Source: Dasyornis broadbenti (lineage: Eukaryota; Chordata; Aves; Passeriformes; Dasyornithidae). From it: a DNA stretch of 64,000 nucleotides. The position numbers were made by a program, and so were the translations under genes. This document shows positions 26,201 through 36,788 of the stretch, piece after piece. Positions within the stretch are counted from its first letter, which is position 1, and each line of letters begins with the position of its first letter. The stretch covers positions 277,410-341,409 of the forward strand of contig VZRN01004187.1 of the NCBI GenBank assembly GCA_013397935.1, given 5' to 3'. The notes below the pieces were generated by a model. It did no database searches. It was not told the origin of the DNA and saw only the letters and a program-made list of their open reading frames with translations.

Positions 26201-29200
26201 GTCTTGGACACTGCCAGGGATCCAGGGGCAGCCACAGCTGCTCTGGGTACCCTGGGCCAGAGCCTCCCCACCCTCCCAGGGAACAATTCCTTCCCAAGAT
26301 CCCATCTATCCCTGCCCTCTGGCACTGGGAAGCCATTCCCTGTGTCCTGTCCCTCCATGCCTTGTCCCCAGTCCCTCTGCAGCTCTCCTGGAGCCCCTTT
26401 GGGCACTGGCAGGGGCTCTGAGCTCTCCCTGGAGCCTTCTCTTCTCCAGGTGAGCACCCCCAGCTCTCCCAGCCTGGCTCCAGAGCAGAGCGGCTCCAGC
26501 CCTTGGAGCATCTCCGCGGCCTCCTCTGGACTGGCCCCAGCAGCTCCAGCTCCTTCCTGTGCTGGGCCCCAGGGCTGGGGCAGCTCTGCAGGTGGGGTCT
26601 CACCTGAGCAGGGCAGAGGGGTAGAATCCCCCCCTCCCCTGCTGCCCACACTGAGGGAACACCCCAGGACACATCCTGGGTTCCAGCTCTGCTGTGGTGA
26701 GAATTTCAGGTGGATACTACACAGGGCCAGTCAGTTCGTGTTGTACTAAAATTTTATTAGCTGGAGTTTTGAGCCAGAGCCTTGGGTGTACTTTCAAATT
26801 CAATTACAAACTGAAAAGTGCCTCTAAAATAGCCCCGGGCATTTTGTTGATTATTGCATTTGAGTCACTTCAGGTGAAATCTGGACACATCCCAGGGCAG
26901 GGTCTGAGCGCCAGCCCCTCACGTGTCGTGCAAGGCTCAGAATCAACTCTTGCCTCAAGAGTTTCTGTGTAGGGCTGTAATTCAGGCTGTAACTCAGGCT
27001 GTAAATCAGCCCTGCAATCTCAGACACGTGACAGTGTTTTCAGGTCCTTTTCAGACCACAACCCCAATTTCAGGCAGCAGGAAACGAATGGAGGTTATTG
27101 ATGTGGGACCGTGTGTTTGCTCCAAGCATTGACATGAAATTGTGCTTTTAGCCCTGTTCGGGATGTTCTTCCTGTCACTGTATTTTTAGATACTCATGAT
27201 TAATCTTGTAAGTAAAAACCACTCTGACCACATTGCTTGGGAGCCATTGAGAGCAAACAAACGAGCAGCATCTTAAAATTCCTCCATGAAAACAGAGGGA
27301 ATCAGAGCTATTGGAGCTCTGAAGCTCCTTTGTGGATGATTTCAGGCAGTAAGGGATGGTGGGGCAGTGCTGCCGTGTGTGACTCCTCCCAGAGCTGGAG
27401 CAGAGCAGCCAGGAAAGAGAACAGGAGCTGCACTTGCCTCGAGCACCCTGGAGCAGCTCCCAGCCTCTCCGTCCCAAGTGCAGAAGGCATGGAAAAACCT
27501 TCCAGGAGATCCAGGGCTTTTGGTTAGGAAAGGAATAAGTGCAAGTGGAACCAAAAAAGTGTAAATTATTGGTGAGCAAAGACAATACAAGGTCTTTTCA
27601 AAATTCTCTTAAGGATAAATGATGCTTTTACATTCCTGGTCCCTATTTCCAGGTGTTCAACCCTTCCAGCTGTGGCAGCACGTCCATGTCCCAGCCGTGG
27701 GCAGGAGATGCTGAAAGCAGCTTGTGTTGTCCCTGTGCTCCGTTGGTGCCGTGCTGGCTCCCACCCAAACTGTGGGAACATGGCAATGCCTTTGGAATCT
27801 GTGGTCCTTGTTAGCAACAAGCTCCAAACTACTTTAAAACATCTCGTTAGTATTCCATAGGATCAGTGGTTTATGGGCTTTTATGTTGGCACTGGAGTTG
27901 TTTTTGTATTTGTCCAGCACATGCCGGGGGTGTTTCTGCCCCTGGATCCCCCAACAGTAGCGCTGGGAAGTGTGGAAGTGTGGGGTCCTGGGCTGAGCAG
28001 TTGGAGAACACAGAACAAACCTGGGCTCAGCCCAGCCCAGATGGATTTTCTGGTCCAGCAAGAGGAGCTGCGGGATCACCTCAGCACTGAAAGCCTCAGA
28101 AACATAAAAAATTCCTTCTGTGTAGCTGCTGCTCACAGGCTTCAGTCTCGTCTGCAGGTTATTGATGAAGCTAATTAATGAACAGCACCTCCCACCACCC
28201 GCTGCGCTGCTCACATCCAGCCTTTGGGGATGCTCTCCGAGCTGATCCCTTAGTTCTGCTGCAGAGAGACTGGATTGAGAGTGGAAAGATGGGACCACAG
28301 CCCACGACGCAGGGCCAGCCCCAAACACAGGCAGTGTCCCATCCCTCCTAACAGGGAATAACACAGGAGACGCAAATGAATGGCACCCAAAGAACAACTA
28401 TTCCAGACCCTCTCAGCAGAGTATCCTTTGTGCTTTCACAAGGGATTTGGGATGTGTCAGAACAGCAGCTTGGCTCAACCAGGAGAGCTTTCAGGCAGTG
28501 CTGTTGGCACAGTTAAATGCCCAATGTCCATCAGAATCACAGAATCCTTTTGGCTGGAAAAGCCCTCTGGGATCGGGTCCAACCATTTCCCCAGCACTGC
28601 CAAGGCCACTGCTAACCCATATCCCCAAGTGCCACAGCCACAGGGCTGTTAAATCCCTGCAGGGATGGGGATTCCGCCACTGCCCTCGGCAGCTGTGCCA
28701 CTGCCTGGTCACTGTTTCAGTGAAGGAATTTCATATATCCAACCTGAAGCTCTCCCAGTGGAGCTTAAAGCCATCTCCTCTTGTCCTGGGGCCTTTCCCA
28801 CTGACACAACTTGCAGAGGAAAGTTCATTAGATATGAAATTTCCTGCCTGGACACAGCTTGAGCATATTTGTGGAAGTAATAAGATAACTGTGGGAGAAT
28901 TAGACTGTGATACAGGTATGGAGTTAGAGAGAATTGGGGATGAGAGCAGGTCCCCATGTGCAGCTGAAAAGCCAGAATGGAAACAGCAATGTGCTGGCTC
29001 CAGTCACAGGAATTCTCCATCCCCAAGGCAAGGCTGGGAGCTTCCTATTGGGCACATCCCCTTCCCTGGCTGCTATGCCAGTGGCAGCCACCTGGATCTG
29101 AGCTTGTTGCCAGCAGCTGGGTGTGCCCAGGGTCCCACCAGCCCCTTCCTTGGCACAAGGCAAATACAGTGGAATTTTTCATGTGTTTTTTCTCTCTACA

Positions 29201-30498
29201 GAAAAAGCTGGAGCTGGCTTCAGGCCTTGAGGAACTCTCCCCTGCAGTGCAGAGGACACGGGAAGCCATCGGGAGCCTCAGACAGTTCATGGAGGCCACA
29301 GGCTCCAAGCAGGCACTGACCATGGAGCTGGCAGCAAGGGACTTCTCCTACAGCCTGGCACGGATCTACACAGGCAGGGCAAAGACAAGAATCAGGAACC
29401 AGGGAATGAGTTGGGTGGGAAGGGACCTGAAAACTCATGCAGTGCTACCCCCTGCCATGGCAGGGCAACCTTCCACTGTCCCAGGCTGCTCCAAGCCCTG
29501 TCCGTCCTGGTCTTGGACACTTCCAGGGATCCAGGGGCAGCCACAGCTGCTCTGGGAACCCTGTGCCAGGGCCTCCCCACCCTCCCAGGGAACAATTCCT
29601 TCCCAAGATCCCATCCATCCCTGCCCTCTGGCAGTGGGAAGCCATTCCCTGTGTTCGGACCTCCATGCCTTGTCCCCAGTCACTCTCCAGCTCTCCTGGA
29701 GCCCCTTTGGGCACTGGAAGGGGCTCTGAGCTCTCCCTGGAGCCTTCTCTTCTCCAGGTGAGCACCCCCAGCTCTCCCAGCCTGGCTCCAGAGCAGAGGG
29801 GCTCCAGCACTGGCTTCCTCTGCACTCCCTCCAGCAGGTCCACAGCCTTCCTGTGCTGATGGATTTCAGACCAGGAAAGGGCTGGGAATCAGCTGTAGAC
29901 ACGTGGTTCACACCTGGGTTAAGGGTGTAGCTTTAAAGCTCAGTCGCCACCTTTCACACTGAAGCATCTCCAAGCATTGCTGAGAAGTTGCCACCCCCGG
30001 TTTTTCCTGCCCTGGGCTGTTCTGGCGAGAGCCTGGGAATTCTGACACCTCCCACTCCTCCACAGGAGCTCTTTTAGTGGAACACGCAGCTCGGACTGAC
30101 GCTTCCTCCACAGACGTCTGTGCTGCCCTGAGGTAGGCACAGCCCTGTCCACCCTGACTCTTCTGGATGATTCCATGTGCGATGTGGGAGGCTTTGCTGT
30201 GCCTCCGGAGTGATCCAAACCCTGGCCATGGCCAGACCCAGCTCCCCACCAGCAGCGTGCTGGGCTGGCTGCTCTCAGCCCCGGGGCTTTTCCCTGCTCG
30301 GGAGATCTCCATTCCCGCGGTGATGGGCGGGATCCCGCCTGGGCACGGCTCAGGCTGGCACCAGCCCCATGCCTGTCTCCATCCAGGTGGTGCAACCAGG
30401 AGCTGTGTCCGGTGGCTGCGGAATCAGCGAGGGGCAGCTACGGGGGCGGGGCAGCGCTCCAGGACAGCGCCCTGGTGTTCGGGAACAGCCGGCTCTGA
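13957..30498 (+). CDS. AidB/ACDH-11-type acyl-CoA dehydrogenase, C-terminal SRL
   Basis: A 14-exon model (13957-14250, 17528-17760, 18376-18475, 19500-19617, 20332-20465, 20567-20725, 21421-21515, 21779-21878, 22837-22977, 23262-23354, 23738-23845, 29202-29373, 30066-30132, 30387-30498) reads 641 codons plus stop without breaks. Visible blocks are [10 protein letters not shown] (~135-144), [14 protein letters not shown] (~235-248, flavin/substrate region), [22 protein letters not shown] (~470-482) and [15 protein letters not shown] (~493-507), whose Glu495 aligns with the family's catalytic base. Order and spacing match E. coli AidB and, more closely, C. elegans ACDH-11, a flavoprotein that binds medium-chain fatty acyls and tunes membrane fluidity. 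The last three residues, Ser-Arg-Leu, form a possible PTS1 peroxisomal signal. The start is the least sure part. Substrate in birds is unknown. The 5.4-kb intron 11 contains CR1 copies. Confidence 0.9.
17528..17760 (+). CDS. Dehydrogenase exon 2
   Basis: This exon follows TGCTCCACAG and ends GAG before GTAACT. It encodes [17 protein letters not shown] and [16 protein letters not shown], the N-terminal signature shared with AidB (NPP...YDAxGRRxD). Confidence 0.93.
18343..18372 (+). repeat. (CT)n polypyrimidine tract at a splice acceptor
   Basis: About 30 nt of CT repeats form the polypyrimidine tract of the exon-3 acceptor. Confidence 0.85.
18376..18475 (+). CDS. Dehydrogenase exon 3
   Basis: The exon follows a (CT)n tract and CCCAG and encodes [20 protein letters not shown] then [13 protein letters not shown]. 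The donor is GTATGA. It corresponds to the ACDH-11 segment with CPMAMTDGA. Confidence 0.93.
18752..18900 (+). mobile_element. CR1 LINE 3' fragment
   Basis: Contains AGATTGGATAGGGCTTGGAG and CCCTTCCAACCCAAACCATT and ends TCTATGATTCTCTG. It lies in dehydrogenase intron 3, sense to the gene. Confidence 0.9.
19500..19617 (+). CDS. Dehydrogenase exon 4
   Basis: This 118-nt exon includes [14 protein letters not shown], the strongly conserved stretch shared with ACDH-11 (SGQWMTEKKGGSDV). The donor is GTACGT. Confidence 0.95.
20332..20465 (+). CDS. Dehydrogenase exon 5
   Basis: This 134-nt exon encodes [20 protein letters not shown] then [10 protein letters not shown], aligning with AidB YRLVGHKWFFSVPQSDAHL. 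The donor is GTAAAC. Confidence 0.95.
20567..20725 (+). CDS. Dehydrogenase exon 6
   Basis: This 159-nt exon encodes [20 protein letters not shown] and [15 protein letters not shown], with acceptor GCCTTTCAG and donor GTGTGT. LKDKLGxR is shared with AidB. Confidence 0.95.
21078..21235 (-). mobile_element. CR1 LINE 3' fragment
   Basis: Complement of the CR1 end: GTTTGGGTTGGAAGGGACCT through TTGCTCCAAGCCCCATCCAC. It lies in dehydrogenase intron 6. Confidence 0.92.
21421..21515 (+). CDS. Dehydrogenase exon 7
   Basis: This 95-nt exon encodes [20 protein letters not shown], a near match to ACDH-11. The donor is GTGAAG. Confidence 0.95.
21779..21878 (+). CDS. Dehydrogenase exon 8
   Basis: This 100-nt exon encodes [20 protein letters not shown] then [13 protein letters not shown]. 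The R-AFG motif is typical of acyl-CoA dehydrogenase FAD binding. Confidence 0.95.
22837..22977 (+). CDS. Dehydrogenase exon 9
   Basis: This 141-nt phase-0 exon encodes [14 protein letters not shown] and [13 protein letters not shown]. Confidence 0.95.
23262..23354 (+). CDS. Dehydrogenase exon 10
   Basis: This 93-nt phase-0 exon encodes [20 protein letters not shown], the conserved C-terminal flavin-contact motif of the family. Confidence 0.96.
23738..23845 (+). CDS. Dehydrogenase exon 11 (catalytic Glu)
   Basis: This 108-nt phase-0 exon encodes [20 protein letters not shown]. The Glu in WEGT is the predicted catalytic base, with Trp before it as in AidB. Confidence 0.96.
26082..26660 (-). 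mobile_element. Long, well-preserved CR1 LINE 3' copy
   Basis: About 580 bp in minus orientation, from ATAGAATCCTGGAATGGTTT to the GGTGGGGTCTCACCTGAGCA block and beyond. It is nearly identical to the copies at 29400, 54314 and 63766. It includes the CR1 3' UTR and part of the upstream reverse-transcriptase-side sequence; no intact ORF. Confidence 0.92.
26973..27008 (+). repeat. 12-bp tandem repeat x3
   Basis: Three units of GGCTGTAAYTCA-type sequence lie in tandem in dehydrogenase intron 11. Confidence 0.85.
28532..28800 (-). mobile_element. CR1 LINE fragment of another subfamily
   Basis: Begins CAGAATCACAGAATCCTTTT (complement of a CR1 end) and continues with CCTGCAGGGATGGGGATTCC and CTCTTGTCCTGGGGCCTTTC. 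It is more diverged than the main copies. Confidence 0.8.
29202..29373 (+). CDS. Dehydrogenase exon 12 with GC splice donor
   Basis: The exon follows TTTTCTCTCTACAG and encodes [14 protein letters not shown] through [15 protein letters not shown]. It ends ACACAG followed by GCAGGG. A GC-AG intron is the only in-phase solution I found, giving ...[13 protein letters not shown], which matches ACDH-11 (ARIYSGALLIDHA). Confidence 0.88.
29400..29822 (-). mobile_element. Well-preserved CR1 LINE 3' copy beside a splice donor
   Basis: Minus-oriented copy starting ~25 bp after the GC donor of dehydrogenase exon 12. It shares the blocks AACAATTCCTTCCCAAGATC and GGAGCCTTCTCTTCTCCAGG with the 26-kb and 54-kb copies. 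Confidence 0.92.
30066..30132 (+). CDS. Dehydrogenase exon 13
   Basis: This 67-nt exon follows CTCCTCCACAG and encodes [20 protein letters not shown] then L. The donor is GTAGGC. Confidence 0.9.
30387..30498 (+). CDS. Dehydrogenase last exon with stop
   Basis: The exon encodes [20 protein letters not shown], then ends LVFGNSRL and TGA at 30496-30498. ACDH-11 likewise ends shortly after 'IVFDNF', supporting this terminus. Confidence 0.9.
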
Positions 30499-31572
30499 GC
30501 CACGGCGGCCTCAGCACGGACACCAGGTGGGTTGTAATCCAAAAAAATCCCCAAAATCCTCAGATAGCTGTAAATTCCAAGTGTGGTGGAATGTCCCGCT
30601 CCACAAGGGGCCAGACCAAATCCTATAGAAGTGACCCCCACCTGCCTGGGGCTGAAATCCACGGCTTTGATGTTTCCTAAGGTAGACACAGCCCTGAGAG
30701 TCACTCCAAGAAGCTGGAATGTTCTCCCTGTGCTTTAGGCAAAGCCCCAGTGATAAAATCCAGACAATGGCTGGAAGCAGCAGCACTTCAAGTGCCAATG
30801 CTGTTCTTTTAGAAGAAAACCAACCAAAATCAAACAAAATTATCTGGAGCTGATTAAATACAGAAAGCCACAATTTTCCCCTGTTCACCTTCCTACTTTC
30901 CAGTGCTGACTGAAGACTTCCACCCCGGCACCTGTCCTGGATGGGGTTTGCTCCAGGGGCAGCTCTTTCCACCCACCGTGGCTGTGAACATTGACATCCT
31001 CAGGAACTGCTGCTTCCTGAAGACAAAAGGGATTTTTATTCTCTCTGACCTCCAGATCGTTGATTAATTCCCTGTGCATGTGTCCTAATGATGCTGCAAT
31101 GCATCCTGACATAAATTCTACATAAGTTTTGGGTTGAAATGCAGTAATTCTGCACCTAAGCACTGGCTCTGTGCTTCTCCTCCCCCTCAGTCCAGCAGTC
31201 GATCTGCTCGGTATTGCCCGTCTGGCTACAAGTTTTAATTAAGAAGTTGCTAATAGCAGAAGAAAAGCACTAATAGACCAAAGAGAGCTGGAATTTATAG
31301 CTGGGAAGTACTCCAGCAGCCAGGACACTGAGTGGGAAGAGGGGGAAGGAGCTGTTGGCTGAGCATGGGTTTGTCCAGAGTTTTAAAGCTGGCAGAGCCA
31401 GGAGGACACAAGCACCAAATGGTGGCTCCAGGGAGGAGCAGAGTGGAGCAATCCCGATGGATCCTGGAAATGGAGATCACAGCCTGAGCCAAGCAGAGCT
31501 TCCCTGAAATCACACAAATGCCATGAACCAGCCCCAGCACCAAAGGGCTTCTGTTGTTTGTACATTGCAGGG

Positions 31573-31578
31573 AATAAA
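31573..31578 (+). terminator. Candidate polyadenylation signal of the dehydrogenase
   Basis: AATAAA lies ~1.1 kb after the stop and just before a CR1 copy. I saw no closer plus-strand AATAAA. Confidence 0.35.
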
Positions 31579-31609
31579 GAGCAGTGGGGTTGGAACAATC
31601 TCCTACGTC

Positions 31610-31880
31610 ACAGAATCACAGGATCATGGAATGGATTGGGATGGAAGGAACCTTAAAGCCCATCCAGTGCCACCCCTGCCATGGCAGGGACACCTTCCAC
31701 TGTCCCAGGCTGCTCCAAGCCCTGTCCAGTCTGGCCTTGGACACTGCCATGGATCCAGGGGCAGCCACAGCTGCTCTGGGCACCCTGGGCCAGGGCCTCC
31801 CCACCCTCCCAGGGAACAATTCCTTCCCAAGATCCCATCTATCCCTGCCCTCTGGCAGTGGGGAGCCATTCCCCCTTGTC
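31610..31880 (-). mobile_element. CR1 LINE 3' copy
   Basis: CACAGAATCACAGGATCATG through GGCCTTGGACACTGCCATGG to ATCCCTGCCCTCTGGCAGTG. Minus orientation, intergenic or distal 3' UTR of the dehydrogenase. Confidence 0.92.
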
Positions 31881-32393
31881 CTGGCACCAGGACTATGTCC
31901 CCCGGTTTGGTGTCAGAGATCTCACAGGTGTCAATGCACAGGGGCTGCTGTGCCCTGTAAAACTCAGCAGAATGGGAAAGTGAGGGAACAGCTCGTGGCC
32001 CTAAGGGACAATGGCAGCAACATCCATCACCAGACATCCCCATGGCTCCAACAGCAGGAGATGGATGTGACCCAGGAGGGAAAGGCAGGGCTGGAAGTGT
32101 CTGCAGAGCTGATCAACCCCTGGGATCCCCTGCTCTCCCTAAGGGCTCATCTCCAATTGCTGCCAATCCAGGCTTTCCCTCTTCCCAGCCTATTTTACAT
32201 TTCTGAACACCAGGATTACTTTTTCCTCATAAATGAGCTATAATTTGCCTAAAAATAAGCCCCTTAAACTGGGAGCTCTGCAGATGCACCAACACAGACA
32301 ACAAGGGACTATGAAATCAGCACTGTGTAGGAAAATGACAAATTTACCAAGATCTAAACCTTCACTCTGAGGCTACAGCGGAATAAAGGCTGT

Positions 32394-32412
32394 TACACAC
32401 ACACACACACAC
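32394..32412 (+). repeat. (CA)n microsatellite
   Basis: About nine CA repeats in the intergenic region. Confidence 0.9.
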
Positions 32413-32936
32413 GAGGGTCTGACACTTCCAGTGTTGCTGGACAGCTCTGCCCTCAGAGTTTTGCATGGTTTCAAACATTTCATGTTCTTCAAGTAAGTAA
32501 TTGAGACTTCAGATGTCATTTAATACAAATCCCACCCAAAAAGAGGACAACAAAACCCACCACTGCGAGGCCTAAAAATAATTTTGGACAGAGCTGTGAG
32601 AAATTGGTTTAAAACCCAGATTTGTTAAAGTCAAACTTTAGCAGTATTTAAAAAAATGTTTAAGTCCAAAGAACAGTGAGCTGAAATCCTGAAATGCAAC
32701 AATTGGAGCTCAGGTGGCTGCACTGTTGGAAGTGATGGACAGCTCCAGGGACCGTGGAGTACCTGGTCCAATTCTGCACCTGGCAGAGCTGCCCTTTGCT
32801 CAGTGCTGACTCCAAACCTTATCCTGGATAATTCCAGGACCCCATCTGTTCAATGGGCCCTGAACCTGCTCAGCTTCCTGCACATCTCCTGTGCTTTGCA
32901 GCCTCTTGACAGCTCAAAACCCCTCCCAGGGCAGGC

Positions 32937-32960
32937 TCCATCCCATCCCATCCCATCCCT
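32937..32960 (+). repeat. (ATCCC)n pentanucleotide repeat
   Basis: Four to five units of TCCCA in tandem. Confidence 0.85.
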
Positions 32961-34619
32961 ACAGCCCTTCCCGAGCAGTGGAGCAGTTCCCAAACACCTC
33001 CTTCCCCTTCCTTCCCCAGCAGAGCTGTTGGTTTCCCACCCTGCACTTGCCACCCCCACACTCACGTGGGCCCAGCTCTGAGAACTGAGCCCTCCCAGGG
33101 TGACATCCCTCGTGCCCAGTGACTCCGGTGCCACCTTTCCCCTAACAGGGGCAGCCCTGTTACTGTCCCACCTGGGGATGAGAGGGGTCTCAGTTTCCAG
33201 AGGTTTCTAGATTGTGGCCGTTTGTGCGATCCCGGAATCCCCTCTGTTGTTCCACAGCCCAGGGGGCAGCACTGAGGCCGCCTATCGCGACAGCAGCGCC
33301 GCTGTCCTGACAGGCCCATGGGCTGTCTGGGAGCTGGGACAACGAAAAGAGGGAAGGAAGCTCCTCAGGAAGAACTGATCAAGGGAAATGAGCTTTGACA
33401 CACCTTCAGCCGTGCCCTCCTCCGACAGAGCCGATGCCCCTGATGGAAGCCCTCCTGCACCACGGGGAAGTTCAGAACTTCTCTGATCCCTCTGCCAGGG
33501 GCACAGGAGACCCACACTCGGCATTTCCCAAATCAGGAACATCCCCGCAGTGCCGTGTCCGGGGCTCCTAATGTCTGCAGGGCAATGAGCTCCCAAGAAA
33601 GCACTCAGGAGAAACTCAAGAATGAGAGGAGCTCTAGGGAATCCCATCATGAAGTGTAACTGAGACCCTTTGCGCGTCCTTTACAGCACCAAACGTGATT
33701 TCTGCTTCTTTTCCACTCCAGATCCCATCAGCAGCTCTGCCCCAATCTGGTTTGATTTGATTTAATGAACACCATCAAATCACAGAGCGATTTTACTCAA
33801 GGTCTCAATCAGACAGGTCTGGCCCCACATCACTCACAGCTGCTCAGACCCCTGAGAATTCAGGGCACATCCTCAAATATGTAAGAGAAGACTTAAGCAA
33901 TGGTGGGGGAGCTGAGGGGACAGGACTGTGTGCAGCCGGAATGTGCAGGCAGTGCTTGGAAAATGGGAATAATCCTTGTGCAGGACAAATATCAGTTGAG
34001 TTTTCCACCTTCTGGAAAAAAGATCTTAAACCTGAGTGAGTTTGGTTTGTTCCCCAAGCACCACAGAGCCACCGTCCAGCATTGGGTAAGGCAGGTGCAA
34101 GCAGGAATGGAGCTCTGACCTCTCTGCCATGGGGGAGATGTGGAGCTTCCTCTGCCAACCCCCACTGAAAGCAGAGGGAATCCCCTGGAGATGTGGGCTG
34201 CTCCTACATTTGGGTAACATCATTGGACTGAAATATGATGGTTCCTTAAGGGGAGAAAGAAAAACACGGCATGGAGGGAGCTGAGGCTTTGGCACCGTTC
34301 TCCATCCTCAGAAACCCCCACTGATCTTTCCAAAAGAACCTGGTGGGGTGTGTGGCTTGTGCCTTCCCCCCTTCCTGGGAGACTCCTGCACCAGGAAAAC
34401 CAAGCTCAAGATTTAAATTTTTAAGTTTAGGAGCAACAGTTTGCTGTTCCTTGGAAAGACACAGTGTGGAACAGAAAGCCAAGGGCAGCAGCTGCAGCCT
34501 CCTTTTCCATGGCCTCAGTGTTCCTGCTGAGGCTCCAACACATCCCCTCCGAGGGACAGGGAAGAAAAATAAAAAATTAGAAAGTGTGTTAGCAAATGCT
34601 CCCATGCAAAAGTCTAAAC

Positions 34620-36616
34620 TTTATTCACTTTTATTTATATATTTAACAATTCTAAAGTATTTACTTCTCGCTTTTGACAAAAATGAAAAATATAGGAGCA
34701 CTTTACTCTCTTGTGGAGAGAAGGGTTATTTCTGTACACAGCTACGGAGAGACGGCTTCCTCCTTTACATACAAAGAAAAATAATATTAATAAAAAAAGT
34801 GCTTCATCGATCCAAAAAAGCCTAAAGAGCTGCAAGCTTTTATTCACACTGTACATCCCAGCCCCGGCCCGGACCCTCTTGGCACGTGCNGGCCCTGCCA
34901 CCTCCCCCTCGCCACCCCCGGGAAGAGCCGGATGTTCCCTCATCCCACCTGTGCCTCTATTCCAGCCTCCACTGCTGGGTTAGGAACTGATCCTACACAT
35001 GCCTTGGCTGGAAAACCCATCCTTCACTTTGCTTTTCCCTCAGTCTTTCTCTAAACCTGTGCCAGGGAGATCCCAAGATGCTCCGTCCGTTCCCAGACCC
35101 CTTTCCCGCAAGGACGCAGCCTCCTCCTTCCTGGACATTCATTGCAGTGCACGGATCCTGGCAGGGTGGGAAGGGCACAGTCCAACCACCTCAGCGTTTC
35201 CCCTCAGACCTGAGCTCTGCCAGATGGTTCCTCCGGGTGACCCTTCCTTTGGATGATGTGATTGTGACATTCCAGGGAAGAGAAATGCTCCTTTCCCAAG
35301 GTTTCTTAGATTTTGAGCTGTTGTCTCTAGAACTCTCAAATACTCCAGCAGGATTCTTGGGAATACCACAGAGGATTTGAGATTTCGCCTAGGGAATGCC
35401 CTGTGAGCAGGATCTACTCTTCCTCCTTTCTGGATTGCACTAAGCAGGATCTATGGGAAGGGAACAGGATGAGCACCTATCAGTCGGTTACAAATGGATA
35501 TTTGGGAGTTTCACCCTTTAATGAGGTGACTCTGATTGGGACAGAAGGAGGAAGAGGAATCCGTGATGTATTTTGGATTGTTTTAAGCTTCCCAGGCAGG
35601 TTTTTCCTATCTGGAGTACACTGAACACGGCCTGGGAAAGGAGGAACATCCCAGGGGAGTGCCCAGCACCGGCGCACTCCGCACGGGCCGAGCCCAGGGA
35701 CACTGGCGGGTCCCGGCCGCCTTCCGTCTGTTTGGATCGTCCAGTAAAGTGCGAGTGACCGGCCAGGACCTGACCACGGCAACACTCTGTTCCCAGAGTG
35801 GCTTCCCAGAGGGAATCACACAGACAGGGCAAGGACAAGGCAAAAGTCTGCTCCTGTCCCAGTTGGATTGAATCAAGAATTGCATGGACAGATCCCCGGC
35901 AAGGCCCGGTGTGACGCCTGGCTCAGCTCTCACCAACAGCACGTGCATTCCTGAGCCAGCATTCCAGGTGTTCCCGCTCCGAGGGCTCAGACCTCATGGA
36001 TTGTGTGTGCAGGTACAGAGCCACCAGCACGGGAACCTGACTGAGACCCCCTCGGGCAGCCAAGCCCACTGTGAGAAAAGAGAGGGAAAGGGCTCTCTGG
36101 GGAAGGAGATTCCCACCTCTTCTAGCAGCAACAGGTTCCCAAACAGCAGATTCGGGTTTGGAATAACAGGAGTGATTGAAAGCGCTGGAGGCTGCAGCTA
36201 CTCCGGCTCCACACTCCAGCCGGCCCGGCTCCCTCTGCTCCCTGCTCCCCAAAATCCTCGGCCTGCAGCAGTTCCGCAGCGGGACAGATAAATACCCACG
36301 GGGATCCTGGCTGTGGCACCAGCTCCCTCCCCACCTCCACGACCCTCCCGCAAACAAACATATATATATATTATTATATATACACACACGCACGCGCGGG
36401 GACACGGACACACAGACAGGACAGGCAGGAAAGGGGGAAGAGCTGGACAAGGAGAATCCCACGATCCAGCGGCACGTCCTCGAGCTCTGTCCCGCCGAGC
36501 AGCGCCCACGCCCCCAGCTCCACGCGCAGCCTCCCAGCCTCAGCACCCCGGAGAATCCGCGTGTCCGTGGGGAAGGGTCAGCTCGGCTGCTCCCCTGCCG
36601 CTCCCAGGCCAGGAAT
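34620..36616 (-). other. MTMR4: Probable MTMR4 3' UTR
   Basis: Downstream of the MTMR4 stop, minus-strand AATAAA signals occur at 34839-34844, 34630-34635 and 34620-34625; no earlier one was noticed. This suggests a 1.8-2.0 kb 3' UTR, consistent with a single terminal exon. The extent is inferred. One N lies at 34890. Confidence 0.5.
36358..36399. repeat. Alternating purine-pyrimidine tract (TA/CA/CG)
   Basis: TATATA, then ATTATATATACACACACGCACGCGCG. It lies within the presumed MTMR4 3' UTR and is Z-DNA or hairpin prone. Confidence 0.8.
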
Positions 36617-36788
36617 TCAGTTGGACGTGGCAGTGATGGGCTTGTCCAGTTCGAGGTCCAGGCTGGAACTGCCGGGGTGGAGGCTGCTGTAGCAGGATTT
36701 GCAGACTCTGCTGGGCTCGAAGAGCTGCTGGCTGGGAACGGGCACCTTCTGGTTACAGCAACTGGAGCAGAACACGTTGCCACAATTC
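36617..36788 (-). CDS. MTMR4: MTMR4 FYVE exon 2 and stop
   Basis: Encodes NCGNVFCSSCCNQKVPVPSQ and VCKSCYSSLHPGSSSLDLEL, ending ITATSN and TGA (36617-36619). The remaining zinc-binding cysteines are present. Confidence 0.98.

Larger units (their letters stand above)
30499..34619. other. Intergenic region between convergent genes
   Basis: Between the dehydrogenase stop and the probable MTMR4 3' end. It holds the dehydrogenase 3' UTR, one CR1 copy and two simple repeats. No further exon was recognised on either strand. Confidence 0.6.

Noticed and set aside
26105..26749. Long open frames on both strands at 26.1-26.7, 29.4-29.9, 31.6-32.2 and 54.3-55.0 kb
   Set aside because: They read the CR1 3' UTR; the same peptides recur in each copy and do not match the CR1 polymerase.
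28447..29319. 290-codon plus-strand open frame
   Set aside because: It joins an old CR1 fragment and intron to the real exon at 29202 in the wrong frame.
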